A DNA stretch of 64,000 bases. Source: Bugula neritina (Eukaryota; Bryozoa; Gymnolaemata; Cheilostomatida; Bugulidae). A model generated the notes under the pieces. It did no database searches. It was not told the origin of the DNA and saw only the letters and a list, made by a program, of their open reading frames with translations. Where the stretch lies: contig OZ037767.1 in assembly GCA_964035545.1 (NCBI GenBank), positions 15,867,498 to 15,931,497 on the forward strand. Direction: 5' to 3'. The position numbers were made by a program, and so were the translations under genes. Shown here piece after piece: positions 44,942 to 56,402 of this stretch (the first letter of the stretch is position 1; each line of letters starts with the position of its first letter).

Positions 44942-47900
44942 ATGAGCCAGGAATCAACAAAGGTATTTTGTTATTCCTACACATCATCGTTATGTTTCCT
45001 GAAACATTTTTTAAAAATTGATTTCATACTTCCAATTTTATTGATATTTTTATGCTCTAAGTCAAGATTAACTTAATAGCTACTTGCAATAGCATTACGC
45101 TCTTTGATTCCCACATCATATATGCTTAGAATGTGCAGTGAAAATTGGAGTTTTAACTTCAAAAGTGCAACATTTCTAAATAAAAATGTATGATGAAGAA
45201 CTAAAAGTATTTGAAAATCTATTTTCCTGACTTTCTCTACAGCAAATTTTAAATATTTCTGTCATCATTGCCTTTGCCTATGTCAGCAGATAGTATGCCA
45301 GTTCTACCAGTGTTTTTGTCAGCGAGTATGCTCTGTTTTAGTCTCCCCATCGTCTTAGATCAGCAACCAATTCTCCTGTATGGGTATCTCTCTTATCTAA
45401 ATTATGTTGGCCATTTTTAGTTCTGTTTTGTTACTTTTTGTTCTATCTACAAATTCAGTTACGAAAGTTGTATGACTGTTGTGATAGCCCTAAGTTCTTG
45501 AGATTATTCTATCCTAACTTGAAGATCATAGGCAAGCCCAGGCCGAAGCGACGAAAAGAGTTCATGAGTTACGAGTATGCGATGGATATAGATTGTGACG
45601 ACGCTGACAAACTTTCCCAAATGTCTTCCGTCAGCAGCAGAGATCAAGCTCCCGTCTCCAAATCTGTGAGGAGTGGACGTGGGGGATCCGAGAGGGCAAC
45701 TCCAGCTGAGAAACAGCCTAGCATCGAAGGTATGTCTGTGTGTCTTTATGTCTGTCTATGTGTCTATTTGCATGTATGTCTCTCTATGCCTGTATGTTCT
45801 CTAGTTATTTAGTATTCCGCAACATAGCCTGCAATAGCCACAGCTACTTGGGGAAACCAGTCATGCTTCCTGTATTCAGCAGATCATGTCTGGTTTTATC
45901 GAGAGCATATAGCGTAATGCTCAACGTTTCCCAATTCCAAGGCATCAGGTTCAATCACTCAATGCTTGGTTTAATACAGCTGCCTTGTTTTTGTAGATGC
46001 TGTGTATCTGTACAGAGACATCACAAACAGTACTCGCCCGGTTAGTGTACCCAGTTTATCTGCTCCACCTTAAATCTTGAATTTACCCTAAACACTGTCT
46101 ATATATTTGGTGTTTCTTATTATAAACTTTTACGGTTTACTTCCTCTATGTGTAAACCTAGCAATAAACTTGTCAGAAGCACAAACCATCAATAGAACCA
46201 GCTGAATACGTTTTTCAGTTACAAAAAGCTTTGTCTGTGTGCTTATTTGTAATTTATCCTTTGACCGTCTGATCACCAACTCTGTTTCTTTTAGCCCATT
46301 TTCCTACAGAGAAATCTCGTTTATCTGCCTCAGTGCCGTAAACGTCCCAACAACAGCTTTTCATCGTAAGCATCAATTATATTCTTTCTGCAGCTTTTTG
46401 GCAGTGTGATGTGATACACACTTGTATTTTTATAGATCTGGTGGTAGTGCTTGTAATCGCATTGAGAAAATATGCAGATATATGCAAACTGAGTTATTTA
46501 TGCATATTTATATATGTGTCCGTGCGTATGTGTTTATTTATGCATGTTTTTAGCTAATACAATACATGTAAAATATTCTAAAAATAGATTTTACTGTATG
46601 ACATGGGAGTTGGAATCATTTTTCTAACCTGTAACTTTTTCCTGATCCAATTTTGTGGTGACTAAATAATATCTGGATTAAGAAACTATGTATCTTATAG
46701 TTTTTTTGGCCCATTGGCTCTCAAATCTGAAAATGAAATCTGTTTGAAGCACCAACTTTGATCTAGGGTATACTGTAAGTATAATTTTACTAATTTTGTG
46801 TGGAAAAGTCACGATACGCAATATATTTGAGTCAATACCTTTATCTCGACAGTCACGAGGCGTTTGAAAAGTTGCTGGAGAAGTTGTCAAACTTTGCAAC
46901 CGTCTCGTCCCAAGTACAGCTCACTCTCACCAATATTCTGAACATCAAACTCAGCCCACTGGACAAGAAGGAAATCACTCTAGACTTTTATTTACTCAAA
47001 AACTGCTACAAGCGCAGAAAGGTGGGCAACTCCTAATCCTTTGATATTTTGAAGTTGTAGGCTCAACGTGTGTGCATATATAAACAATGGTGTCTTTTAC
47101 CGTGTAATCTACTTTTATTATTTCCTGTCACATGACCTATAGATAGTATCAATTAATGATTCTTTATTTTTGCTATAGTGTGGTTCATTTTATTTTATTT
47201 AGTATACATCAGCAAGTTGGGACTTCATGATTAAAACATGGTATAGTTTGTATCTCATTTAAACGATTCAAAGCTGCACGGTTTATAGGATCGCAAAATA
47301 AAATTCCTAAAACCATATAGAATAAAGTATTTTTGATTTTTAATTTATTCAGTTCACCAACAATTATGCAATAATCATCACTGAAACCTGTGCTTCGACA
47401 AGTAGGTTAAAAAACATAGGAAATGTTGCAAAATTTGTGATGATTTGAATTTATTTAACAATTCATTATTTTAAGGCAAAAATTGTATATATTGGCAACT
47501 AGATTTTTGTAAAATAGGCAAAAAGTGATTAAATTCAGTACATGCTACATAATGTAAAATGACCCGTATTCTGTTGTATTGTATTATGTCACTTAATGAC
47601 ATCATATCCTGTTCTCCAGACTGACGTCACGTCAATAGAAAAATTTGTCAAATCGATTATATTAACCACTCCCCTGAACATGGACACTCTCTCCACCAAC
47701 TCTATAACTCTCGACTCAAATGAAATCTCATCCGAAGTTGGCGCCTATCACATATCCGCCTGTTACCTCAAGGCCAAGGTCGTCATTGCCACTGCGAAGA
47801 AAATCTCTGTTGCCTGTAAGTTGGACGGCACTGTTTGCTTGAGTTTTGGTTTTTCATACAATTGTTGTCATCCTTTTGAAATAATGTCTTGCGACAATGT

Positions 47901-50900
47901 TTTTCGTATCTGTACTTAGTTACTTGTTTGGGTTAAGGGCAATACTATTCACACTTGCGAGTTTTCTGATGTGCGGTTTTTGTAAAGGTGGAAGATAATT
48001 TTACTATATATTAATTGTGTTTAATATGTAGCTGTCATACTTCTCACTTAGCTTTCTTTATATGACTCAATTATTTATCTGTTCAGTGTAAGAGTGCTGA
48101 GAGTTTAACTGAATCACTGATGATATATCTAAGAGTATAACTGAGATTACAACTCATAGTGTAACTGAGACTCTTACTGACAGTGTAACTGATGATATAA
48201 ATGATAGTATAACTGACTAGTGTAACTGAGAATATAACTCAGAGTATAACTGACAGTATAACTGAGAGTATAACGTATCAGACAAGAAGCCGAAGAAGAA
48301 GTACTATCCGGAAGCACCCGAACCGAAGTACCAGGTGAAGGAGTACGTCTCCACTCTGCTGCTCTACTCCGGAGGGAAGTCCTACCTGCCTAGCGGGAAG
48401 AAGACTCTCTTCCTTCAGCAGGTGATTTCAGGACAGAGTCATGCCTCTCCTCAGTACATGGTGAGTGTTACGGGACGGGTGTTCACCCTCCCCGCTTTCT
48501 CACTCAGTCTGTTTCAAGAATATTGCTAAGGCATAAAGCTACTTTCACCAACCGCTTTTTATAGTCCAAATACGTGTTTTAATACAAATATCGGCTAACA
48601 TTTTTATGCATATTGTTTTCTGTTGGAATAAATATATACTACGTATTCAAAAGAAAATTAATGGAGCAGCCGTGGTCTAGGGATTAGAGCGTTTGCCTAG
48701 TAAGCACGAAGTCATGGGTTTGAACCCCTACAAAGGCTATTGGTGATGTTAAGAAGAGCATCAAGTCATAATTGTTCCTGTGCTACATATGAATAAGTCC
48801 TTAGCCCAATTTAAAAGAACACTTTTCATCAGTGGTTCTCAGTGGCTGACTATAAACTTGCATGAGTTTTTAAAGAGATTTATTGCGTACTGATTTTGTG
48901 TCTGTGTGTAGGATTGGAATGACCTAAGCTCCGCCCCACAACTAGTCCTTGACCTAGTTCAGTTCAGTCACAGAAGGTCGGCTCGGTCCTCCGTGTCGCC
49001 CGTGAAATACTCACATCTGACCAATCACAGGCTAGATGGCCCGATCACTACGCTCTCTCCGATAGCCGAGGACGTGGGCTCCGCCCATCAGATGAACGGA
49101 GTGGAGCAACTCGACACACCCCCTTCTTACTCCAAATGTATGTCAGTCTAACAGGAAATACTTGTCTAAATACTAGTCTATTTCCATTGGCACCATTTAT
49201 CAACTTTAGTGTTGTGTTATGACTCATGCAATCTGCACTTAGTTGTACGTCACAGCCATATCCGTGTAATCTTATACAGTTTTTTGTTACGTAAGCCATT
49301 TTCTTATTTGCGAGTGTTCGTTTTGGTGCCACATTTAAGTTTTTATAGTCCGTAATCATATGATGCAGTAAAAGTTGAAAAACAAAGACTTAAGTCGTGT
49401 AATCATGTCCAAAGTCTTGCGTGTTACCCAATTTTTGTTTCATTTTCTTACGTTTTATTTCTTTTTGTTTACTTCTGTCAGTTTAATGCCAGAGCTTAAT
49501 CTTAGCCTTAGGACCTAGCAGCCTCTTCTTTTATTAACTTGGCGTGTATATCATCCCCCGTACTTTCTATTGCAGCCACAGATAAGTTATATTTTGTAAT
49601 GCAATGTAAAGGCTCCTCACAGACGACCTTTCAAGAAGGGTTCACCTGCCCGTTCTGTCTGAAGAAGACCGTCCCCTCTAATATTCTGTACTTGCTGAAG
49701 CACCTTAGGCTATGTCACAACCGTCTGCTGTTTCTCTATAAGGTGAGTATTCAAACTGAGTCGTAGAGCTCAAGGTAATGGTGTCATTTGGTTTCTCTCT
49801 TTTACGGCAAATTGCAGGTTTCAGTAGCCTCTTTGCTATTGGCTGGTCTGGGTGAACTTCACACCTAGATTATCTGCTAAATCATCTAATGCAGTGTAAT
49901 CTAGTGTATTATATTCTATGTGTTTGCCTTGACTGTGTTCCACTGACAAAAATATGTGTAGAGGTCGGGAGGCTTGACTACCTCCCCTTGAAAAGTAGAA
50001 ATATAAAATAGGATCAGCTGAAAACATGCTCGTATTTATTGCGTGACTATTCTTTCAACACTATCTGTGTTTTTTTGTCTGTAACGGTGCGTTATTAAAT
50101 ACTATTTTATTGTTGCAATAATAATAAAGCAAGCTTCAAAAACTATAAAGTGGGCAACTCCTAAGTTTAGAATTTCTTCCTAAACAGATTTACTGCTAGA
50201 AATAAAAATAGAGTAAATGTTTTGATTATTCTGCTAGGAAGCTGATGGCGACCCCGCAATCATCGTCACGGTGAACTTGTACTACGACGGGTCGCGCTGC
50301 GGTAACCCTTTCAGCATCGCACCGACCCAGAAGCACTTGCAGACTCCCATATCTGACTCGTTCAAGAGGGCGGAGCCTATAAGACGAACTCCATACACGG
50401 AAGTGCTGAACGTCAGGTGGGACAACTCTACACTACCCTACCCTACACTACACTACCCTACACTACACTACACTACACTACACTACACTACACTATACTA
50501 CACTACACTACACTACACTATACTACACTATACTACACTATACTACACTATACTACACTATACTACCTCTACACTATACTACACTATACTATACTACACT
50601 ATACTACCTCTACACTACCTCTACACTACCTCTACACTACACTACACTATACTACACTATACTACACTACACTACACTACACTACACTACACTACACTAT
50701 ACTATACTACACTATACTACACTACACTATATACTATACTATACTATACTACACTACACTATACTACACTACACTATACTATACTACACTATACTACCTC
50801 TACACTACACTATACTACACTACACTACCTCTACACTAAAATTTAGTCATATCATCAAATCTCCTAATTCCAATAAGAAGTTTGTTTAAGCTTTTCAAAA

Positions 50901-52310
50901 TCTACTTTCTCTTAAATATTTGTACGGTTGTAGGATTCTGCGTTGATTTTTGTATCTTTTCCTCTCCAAATATTTTGAATTCAGGGCGAATAGGAAAAAG
51001 ATGACATTAGAAGAGTTTTCGCGGCCTGAGCCCCTTCCACTGATAAGTAACTACAGCTCCTTGCTGGGCCACAACAGGTAGGAGTTGGCTATTTCCTGTT
51101 TTGTGGTTGTTTACTGAGTCTACGTGTGTGGCATGTGTCATCACTTGACATGACACATGCTTGCAGGTGTCTGCTGGAATTAATCGTGTCTTTTCTTATA
51201 ATACTGTAATACAATGTACTGTTTTTTGTTTCAATGTGAACTTTTCCATATTTCAATAAATTAAATTTGGATAAGTTCTTAAAAGAAAGTATTACTTTAG
51301 TTACTATTGACATTATTTTTAAGTCTAGAAATTAACGGAATTGCCAGCTCACTGTTCAAGTATATCTTGTGTTATCAGGCGATATTATCACTGCATAACC
51401 AATCAGCCCATCCTGTCGAATGACTTTGATGTCGACAGCGACGGGGAGGATGCCGAGTGGATGAGGACCGCTTCCAGTCGACTCATTGATGAGTTTATCG
51501 ACGTGAACAAAGGGGAGAAGGAGTTGATGAAAATGTGGAATAATTTCATTAGCAAAAACACTCAGTAAGTTACAGTACTACCCAGTGAGTTACAGTACTA
51601 CTCAGTGAGTTATAGTAGTACTCAGTGAGTTACAGTACTACTCAGTGAGTTATAGTACTACTCAGTGAGTTATAGTACTACTCAGTGAGTTATAGTACTA
51701 CTCAGTGAGTTATAGTAGTACTCAGTGAGTCAAAGTTGTATTCAGTAATGCAATCGCAAGACTATGTTTTATGCTAATATGTCATAACATACCTCATTAT
51801 ACCATAACAAAGCATATTATAGTTTATGTTATTGTGTATTGTCTTATTGTATTATATTATTGAGTATACTATTTCATATATTACTGTAATTATATGCATA
51901 TATAATATATAGAGTAATATATGCATATAACCATATATTTTTATGATAATGTCAGTGTATGACAGTACTTCATATATTGCTATATTACTGTAATATTATA
52001 TTACAACAATACTTCATATATTACTATATCACTGTACTATTATATTACACATCAGTATACGACGTGCTGTTACAGATACATATCGGACACCCAGATGGAG
52101 GCAGCCTGTCTCAAGTTCGTCTCTGAACATAGTGAAATCTTGTCCTTCAAGTTACGAAACAACTTTCTCTGCCACTTGGCTACAATGTACGACTGCGGCG
52201 TGTTGCAAGCCCGCAGCATCAGGAACATTATTGACTCTATGCCGAAGAAACCCACCGGAGTTAAATCCAAGCCTCCGCCAAACGGCGGTGTCCTCACATG
52301 CAACATCTGA
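44942..52310 (+). CDS. SUZ12: Polycomb protein SUZ12
   Basis: Thirteen coding exons: 44942-44962, 45459-45729, 45997-46040, 46295-46365, 46853-47021, 47620-47815, 48282-48460, 48912-49137, 49576-49742, 50238-50416, 50985-51077, 51379-51564, 52076-52310. All are GT-AG and in phase, 678 residues (human about 739). SUZ12 is the scaffold subunit of Polycomb repressive complex 2, which methylates H3K27. Recognised blocks are PIFLQRNLVYL (human APIFLHRTLTYM), the C2H2 zinc finger CPFC...LLKHLRLCH in exon 9, GNPF...RRTPYTEVL in exon 10, and the VEFS box in exons 11-13 (EWMR, INEFIDVN-like IDEFIDVN, GEKELMKMWN, NNFLCHLATMYD), which binds EZH2. Exon 1 gives only MSQESTK; the start is chosen because it joins in phase. 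The N-terminal 90 residues are poorly matched to vertebrate SUZ12. Confidence 0.95.
45730..45802 (+). repeat. degenerate TATGTCTG array starting at SUZ12 exon 2 donor
   Basis: The donor GTATGTCTG is followed by about 70 bases of variants of TATGTCTG and TCTATGTG, so the donor string itself recurs (ATGTATGTCT, CTGTATGTTC). Confidence 0.75.
48110..48275 (+). repeat. about 15-bp AGTATAACTGAGAGT array abutting an acceptor
   Basis: About ten degenerate units of the AGTATAACTGACAGT type end 6 bases before the acceptor of SUZ12 exon 7 (48282). Confidence 0.85.
48664..48854 (+). mobile_element. tRNA-derived SINE in SUZ12 intron 7
   Basis: Head CGTGGTCTAGGGATTAGAGC (A box), GGGTTTGAACCCC (B box), core GATGTTAAGAAGAGCATCAA, tail ending GGCTGACTATA. 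It has the same structure as the minus-strand copy at 24171-24360 and ends 58 bases before exon 8. Confidence 0.85.
50430..50838 (+). repeat. (CTACA/CTATA)n pentamer array
   Basis: About 400 bp of CACTA-type pentamers with ACCTCTACACT interruptions begin 14 bases after the donor of SUZ12 exon 10. Both plus-strand frames (repeating YTTLH) are artefacts. Confidence 0.97.
51561..51740 (+). repeat. 20-bp tandem array carrying copies of a splice donor
   Basis: Nine 20-bp units. Unit 1 is CTCA|GTAAGTTACAGTACTA, where the bar is the real exon 12 end. Units 2-8 read CTCAGTGAGTTATAGTACTA with small changes, and unit 9 is worn. Confidence 0.97.
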
Positions 52311-53131
52311 ACCGGTGATGGTTTATTGGAGTTGCCCGATCTTCTATTTAGGAAATAATGAAGCCAAAGACTTGGTTAGTCGTAGGAAGCTGCCGGTGAC
52401 CTTCTTTGGCTGGCTGCAAGGTCAAATTTGAATACAATCACGTTTAAAGACTGTTGAAGACACAGATACGGTCAGCTTTGTGATTCACCACGAGAACTCA
52501 ACCTTATTTTAATTTAATTATATACAAGAAGTTATCTTCTCGGTTAGAAATCATTGCGCACCAAATTCATTTAAGTAAGTTTTACTATTGTGAAGCAGTC
52601 ATATTTTCTCATACGTGTATATAATCACAAATCATAAATTGGTCAATTTTATTTTGCGTTACTTGTATTTCCATCTAAACAGTTTAATTAGTGAGATTAA
52701 TCTAGTGAATTTTTTTGCACGCTATATATCCTGGCAATTCCCATGACTTATTTCTGTTCTCTGTTGTCTATTATGTAAGTGATTTTATGGTTGCCATGGT
52801 TACTATCTTTTTTATTTTCCCGTCTCATAGTTTTTGAGCTTATACCTTCATTTTTCTTGCAGGAAGCATAAGAAATATCTTTAATTCAAGCAACCGTTAT
52901 TTTTAAAACAATGTCTATTTTGGCCTTTGATGTTGGAAAATGTTTCATATAAACCAAGTGTCAACAAGTTTTACTATGAAAAGTAATGTACCAAATCACT
53001 GTCTATAAAATATATTATGCCCATTAAATTATCTTGTAGAAATTGTCTGCTCTTTGTAAATGCCACATTTTCCTGTACTAGCACATTAATTGTAATAACA
53101 AATAATATTTAGTTATATTTTAGTGATCACA

Positions 53132-53425
53132 ACAGTCATGTTCCAGTAGTTGAAGCACTGGCTTATACACTGCGTTTCCATTACCGCATTATGCGAATGG
53201 ATTTTTTCATTCGGCTAATGGAAACAGTTACATCGAATGAAACCGCAACTATAAGTTAATGCAAACCACAAACCACAAATAATCAGTACGAAGCATTCAT
53301 TCGCATTATGCGCAGTCATGGAAACGCAGTGATAGTAAAAACAAATTCTGTAGTTTGAATGCCAGTAAAGGCCATTGGTGATGTTAGGAAGAGCATTCAG
53401 TCATAATATTTCCTTAGCCACAATA
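53132..53425 (+). mobile_element. SINE fragment split by a MITE
   Basis: After the MITE, 53348-53425 reads TTTGAATGCC then GGTGATGTTAGGAAGAGCAT and TCAGTCATAAT, the SINE core. The bases before the MITE (AGTAGTTGAAGCACTGGCTTA) resemble a worn A-box region. Confidence 0.6.
53168..53331. mobile_element. MITE, 164 bp, about 33-bp terminal inverted repeats
   Basis: The left end CACTGCGTTTCCATTACCGC and the reverse complement of the right end CACTGCGTTTCCATGACTGC agree at most positions. Both continue into ATTATGCGAATG or CATAATGCGAATG. There is no frame inside. Confidence 0.85.
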
Positions 53426-53973
53426 GGAAACTAATCTACCTTGCTTTCACTCCAGACTACCACAGGGAATAATGAATCTCTTTAAAAATACAAAAATTAT
53501 CAAGACATTTGTTAGCAGTTGTGCTCTCTACATAACTTCGTCCCCTCAAAACTTGCTAATAAAGTTAGTTATACAGGTAATTATTTCAAAAAGTAAATAT
53601 CCTGTCTTGTGTACATTCAGGTATGCAATATTATAGTGTAATATGCTGTAAAGACTTCATCAGTATGCATATACACATACCACATCTGTATATATTATAC
53701 ATAGATGTAGTGTCCAATTCTTAAAATATTCTACAGATACTCTGCTGAATTCTAGCAATAGTTTGGGGGTTGACAATCTCCTTCCTATAATTTATGTTTA
53801 ATTATTAAACTTAGCTATGAACTTTTTACCACCCAAATTCAACTATTTTCAAAAAATAATTATTATAAAATGATTCAATAGGTATACAAGATGCGTCACA
53901 TGCATGTTTTCATGCTTTTGAAAATTATACAAGGACATTATCATATACTCGCGCACTTACTCAAACAACTTTA

Positions 53974-54056
53974 TAGTCGCTATCTCTGCGAGAAAACCCC
54001 TGATAGAAAGGATTTTTGTTAAAACGGGCTAGGGACTTATTCAGATGAGGTACAAA
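53974..54056 (-). mobile_element. SINE tail fragment
   Basis: It matches the 3' part of the SINE at 24171-24250 on the same strand (TAGTCGC, TTTTTGTTAAA, TTCAGATGAGG). Head and core are missing. Confidence 0.75.
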
Positions 54057-55269
54057 GACATTATCATACGTTACGTATAAATATGTGTACACCTTGTAAA
54101 GCCTTCTTATTTCAGGTGGTAATTCAATACAATTCAAATTTATTGGCAGTTGAAAAAACTTACTTATCATAGTTTTATATACTTATGCTGTGGTTTCCTG
54201 TGTAGAATTTCACAGCACATTAAGAAACAGAGTTCAGTTTCGGTGTCAATTATATCAGGAATAGTTTATATGTAAGAGTGTCTAATGTTTCATGAAGTCA
54301 TAATAATTCAATCGACTCTTTGGAATACTTTTGGCTGCTTACAGTTTTCAATTTTACGTATATTAGAATTCTTCCAATTTTTACAAAATTTTGCTTCAGG
54401 CTGTAAACTTGTAGGTAAACAAAATTAGCTTCAACTCTGAAGCATAATGACTATTTTAAAGTAAATATGTTCATTTAATACTTACTTGCCAGTTTTAAAG
54501 ATAAAATATGAATTGGCTTAGAACTATTTTTGAAAATTAGTTCTTGCATATGCATACTATTTTAACCCCTCTCATTATGTCAGTTCTACTTTTGAAGTCC
54601 CTGCAGCATGTGAGTGCTGCACTGTATACATTATACTAGTTTGTGTGACATCTTCTCAGCTGATGAGTTTTGCCTGCCTTTCGTATTGACTTTGCCCTGT
54701 TTACATGAATGTTATGAAATGTATACTGACTGTAATCACCTTCATGACAGCCTGATCTAGTTGTAATCCCTGACTAGTAACTTACCTGTACACTCTATAT
54801 TTATAGTCTATTACCTGCTTTCTATAGGTTAATGGCAATACAATGAACAATTTACAAATAGAAGTCTACATTTATTAGTTTTAGTAAACTTTGTAAGCAC
54901 TGACATATTTACATCATAGTCATTAATATACTTTCTCTCAGTTGTTTTCTCCTGTTTACACTTGTGCCAGGTTTACACGAAAATCATATATATGATTATT
55001 GAATATGTTCAATAGTCTAGTATGTTCAACAGTGTAAAATGCTTTCTATATAACTTTATAGTGAGCAGTACTTTGAATGGCTCTGTACAATGTTTTCTAC
55101 TCAGTATTTTATTGCCTATGTTTTACACTTTATAAATTTTTAAACCTTCAACACTGACTTGCTTAGTTATCTATCATTTGTATTCTAGACTCTAAAGTCT
55201 ATACTATATATAGTAAATACTCTGTATGTTATACTCTATAAACTATGTACTATAGTCTACACTCTATAC

Positions 55270-55601
55270 CAGGGGTGAGCAACTGGAGCCCTAAGGGGCA
55301 CTTGTGACCCTTTGCCCAATTTTCAGGGGCCCTGTTAATGCTTAAGATAAGTAAACACTGTCATTGTTATTCTGATTAGCACATCAGCATAGGTGTCAGC
55401 ATAGGTGTCGGCATAGGTGTCAGCATAGGTGTCAGCATAGGTGTCAGCATAGGTGTCAGCATAGGTGTCAGCATAGGTGTCAGCATAGGTTTGGTGACAG
55501 ATTACTTTATAATAAAAGTTATTATGTGTACAATCTTGTGGCCCTTCGTTTTGGCTGACTTCTGAGTTTGGCCCTCGAAGCAAAAAAGTTGCCCCCCTCT
55601 G
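55270..55601. mobile_element. non-autonomous hAT-type element
   Basis: The left end CAGGGGTGAGCAACTGGAGC and the reverse complement of the right end CAGAGGGGGGCAACTTTTTT follow the hAT pattern CAGNGGTG..GCAA. Flanking 8-bp sequences are CTCTATAC (55262-55269) and ATCTATAC (55602-55609), seven of eight identical, fitting the 8-bp hAT target duplication. No transposase is present. The 12-bp minisatellite lies inside. Confidence 0.88.
55384..55491. repeat. 12-bp minisatellite, nine units
   Basis: Nine copies of CAGCATAGGTGT, one with CGG, lie inside the hAT-type element. The minus-strand frame repeating YADT is an artefact. Confidence 0.97.
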
Positions 55602-56402
55602 ATCTATACTCTGCCATATAGGTATAATTATAGTCTATTTTCTGTACTTAATATTCTATAGCATGTAGTTTATATTCTATGTTCTATTGTCCACATTATT
55701 CAACCTATAATCTATAAACTATACGTACTATAATTTACAATCTATATTCTGTAGTCCATAATTTGCAGCTTATACTCTGTTATTTGTTGTACTCTATGCT
55801 TTGCGGCTGTTCCCGCAAATCATAGGTCAAACAAAACTTGGTAAAATCTTCCCTTGTAGGTTTTGGCACTGTTGATGCCTCTTGATGGCTCACCTTTGAC
55901 CTGTGATAGTTTATCTCGCTAATTATAGGGTTACTCATGTAGCCTACAATTACAAGCTAATTAGTTTATACGAGGTTGGGCTTTACCACAGGTTTACATA
56001 CTACAAGTAAGTTGTTCTTGTGATGAATTACAGGCTAGTATTTAAACAACCTCGTGGAGTATTTGATGTGTTTTTGAATACTTGAAATTCTGTTTCATCA
56101 AAGTAGAGTTTGATAGCTTGTAACAGCACATAACTCAAGTGTTGTGGCAGCAGTTGGCAGCTGTTAGAAAGTCAGCAGTGACTAATTACTAGGCAGCAGC
56201 CAGTGGAATTGTTAGTTGCTTTCAGGCAGAAAAGGGTTTCTTTATCTCATTGCAATCTTCAGCCATTTCCACCAGATATAAGCGGAAAATCTACTCATAC
56301 TCAAACCCGTCTTATTTTATCACAAAGTTTACTTTCTTCTTTCGTCAATAGGATATGACACGGGATTTTACCTCTTCTCCAGTCTTCTGATTCCAAGTAA
56401 AG

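Larger units (their letters stand above)
52311..56402. other. intergenic region rich in small mobile elements
   Basis: A possible SUZ12 poly(A) site (ATTAAA) lies near 53023. SINE pieces, a MITE and a hAT-type element are listed separately. Much of 55170-55800 consists of loose TATAGTCTA-type repeats. No gene is seen. Confidence 0.6.

Noticed and set aside
50271..50846. Two long plus-strand frames with repeating Tyr-Thr-Leu-His
   Set aside because: Only the first 49 codons are SUZ12 exon 10; the rest reads through the intronic pentamer array.
51561..51740. Regular 20-bp repeats resembling a CRISPR array
   Set aside because: Units are contiguous with no spacers, and the DNA is a eukaryotic intron.
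55335..55583. Minus-strand frame with repeating YADT
   Set aside because: Product of the 12-bp minisatellite in the hAT-type element, a multiple of three by chance.
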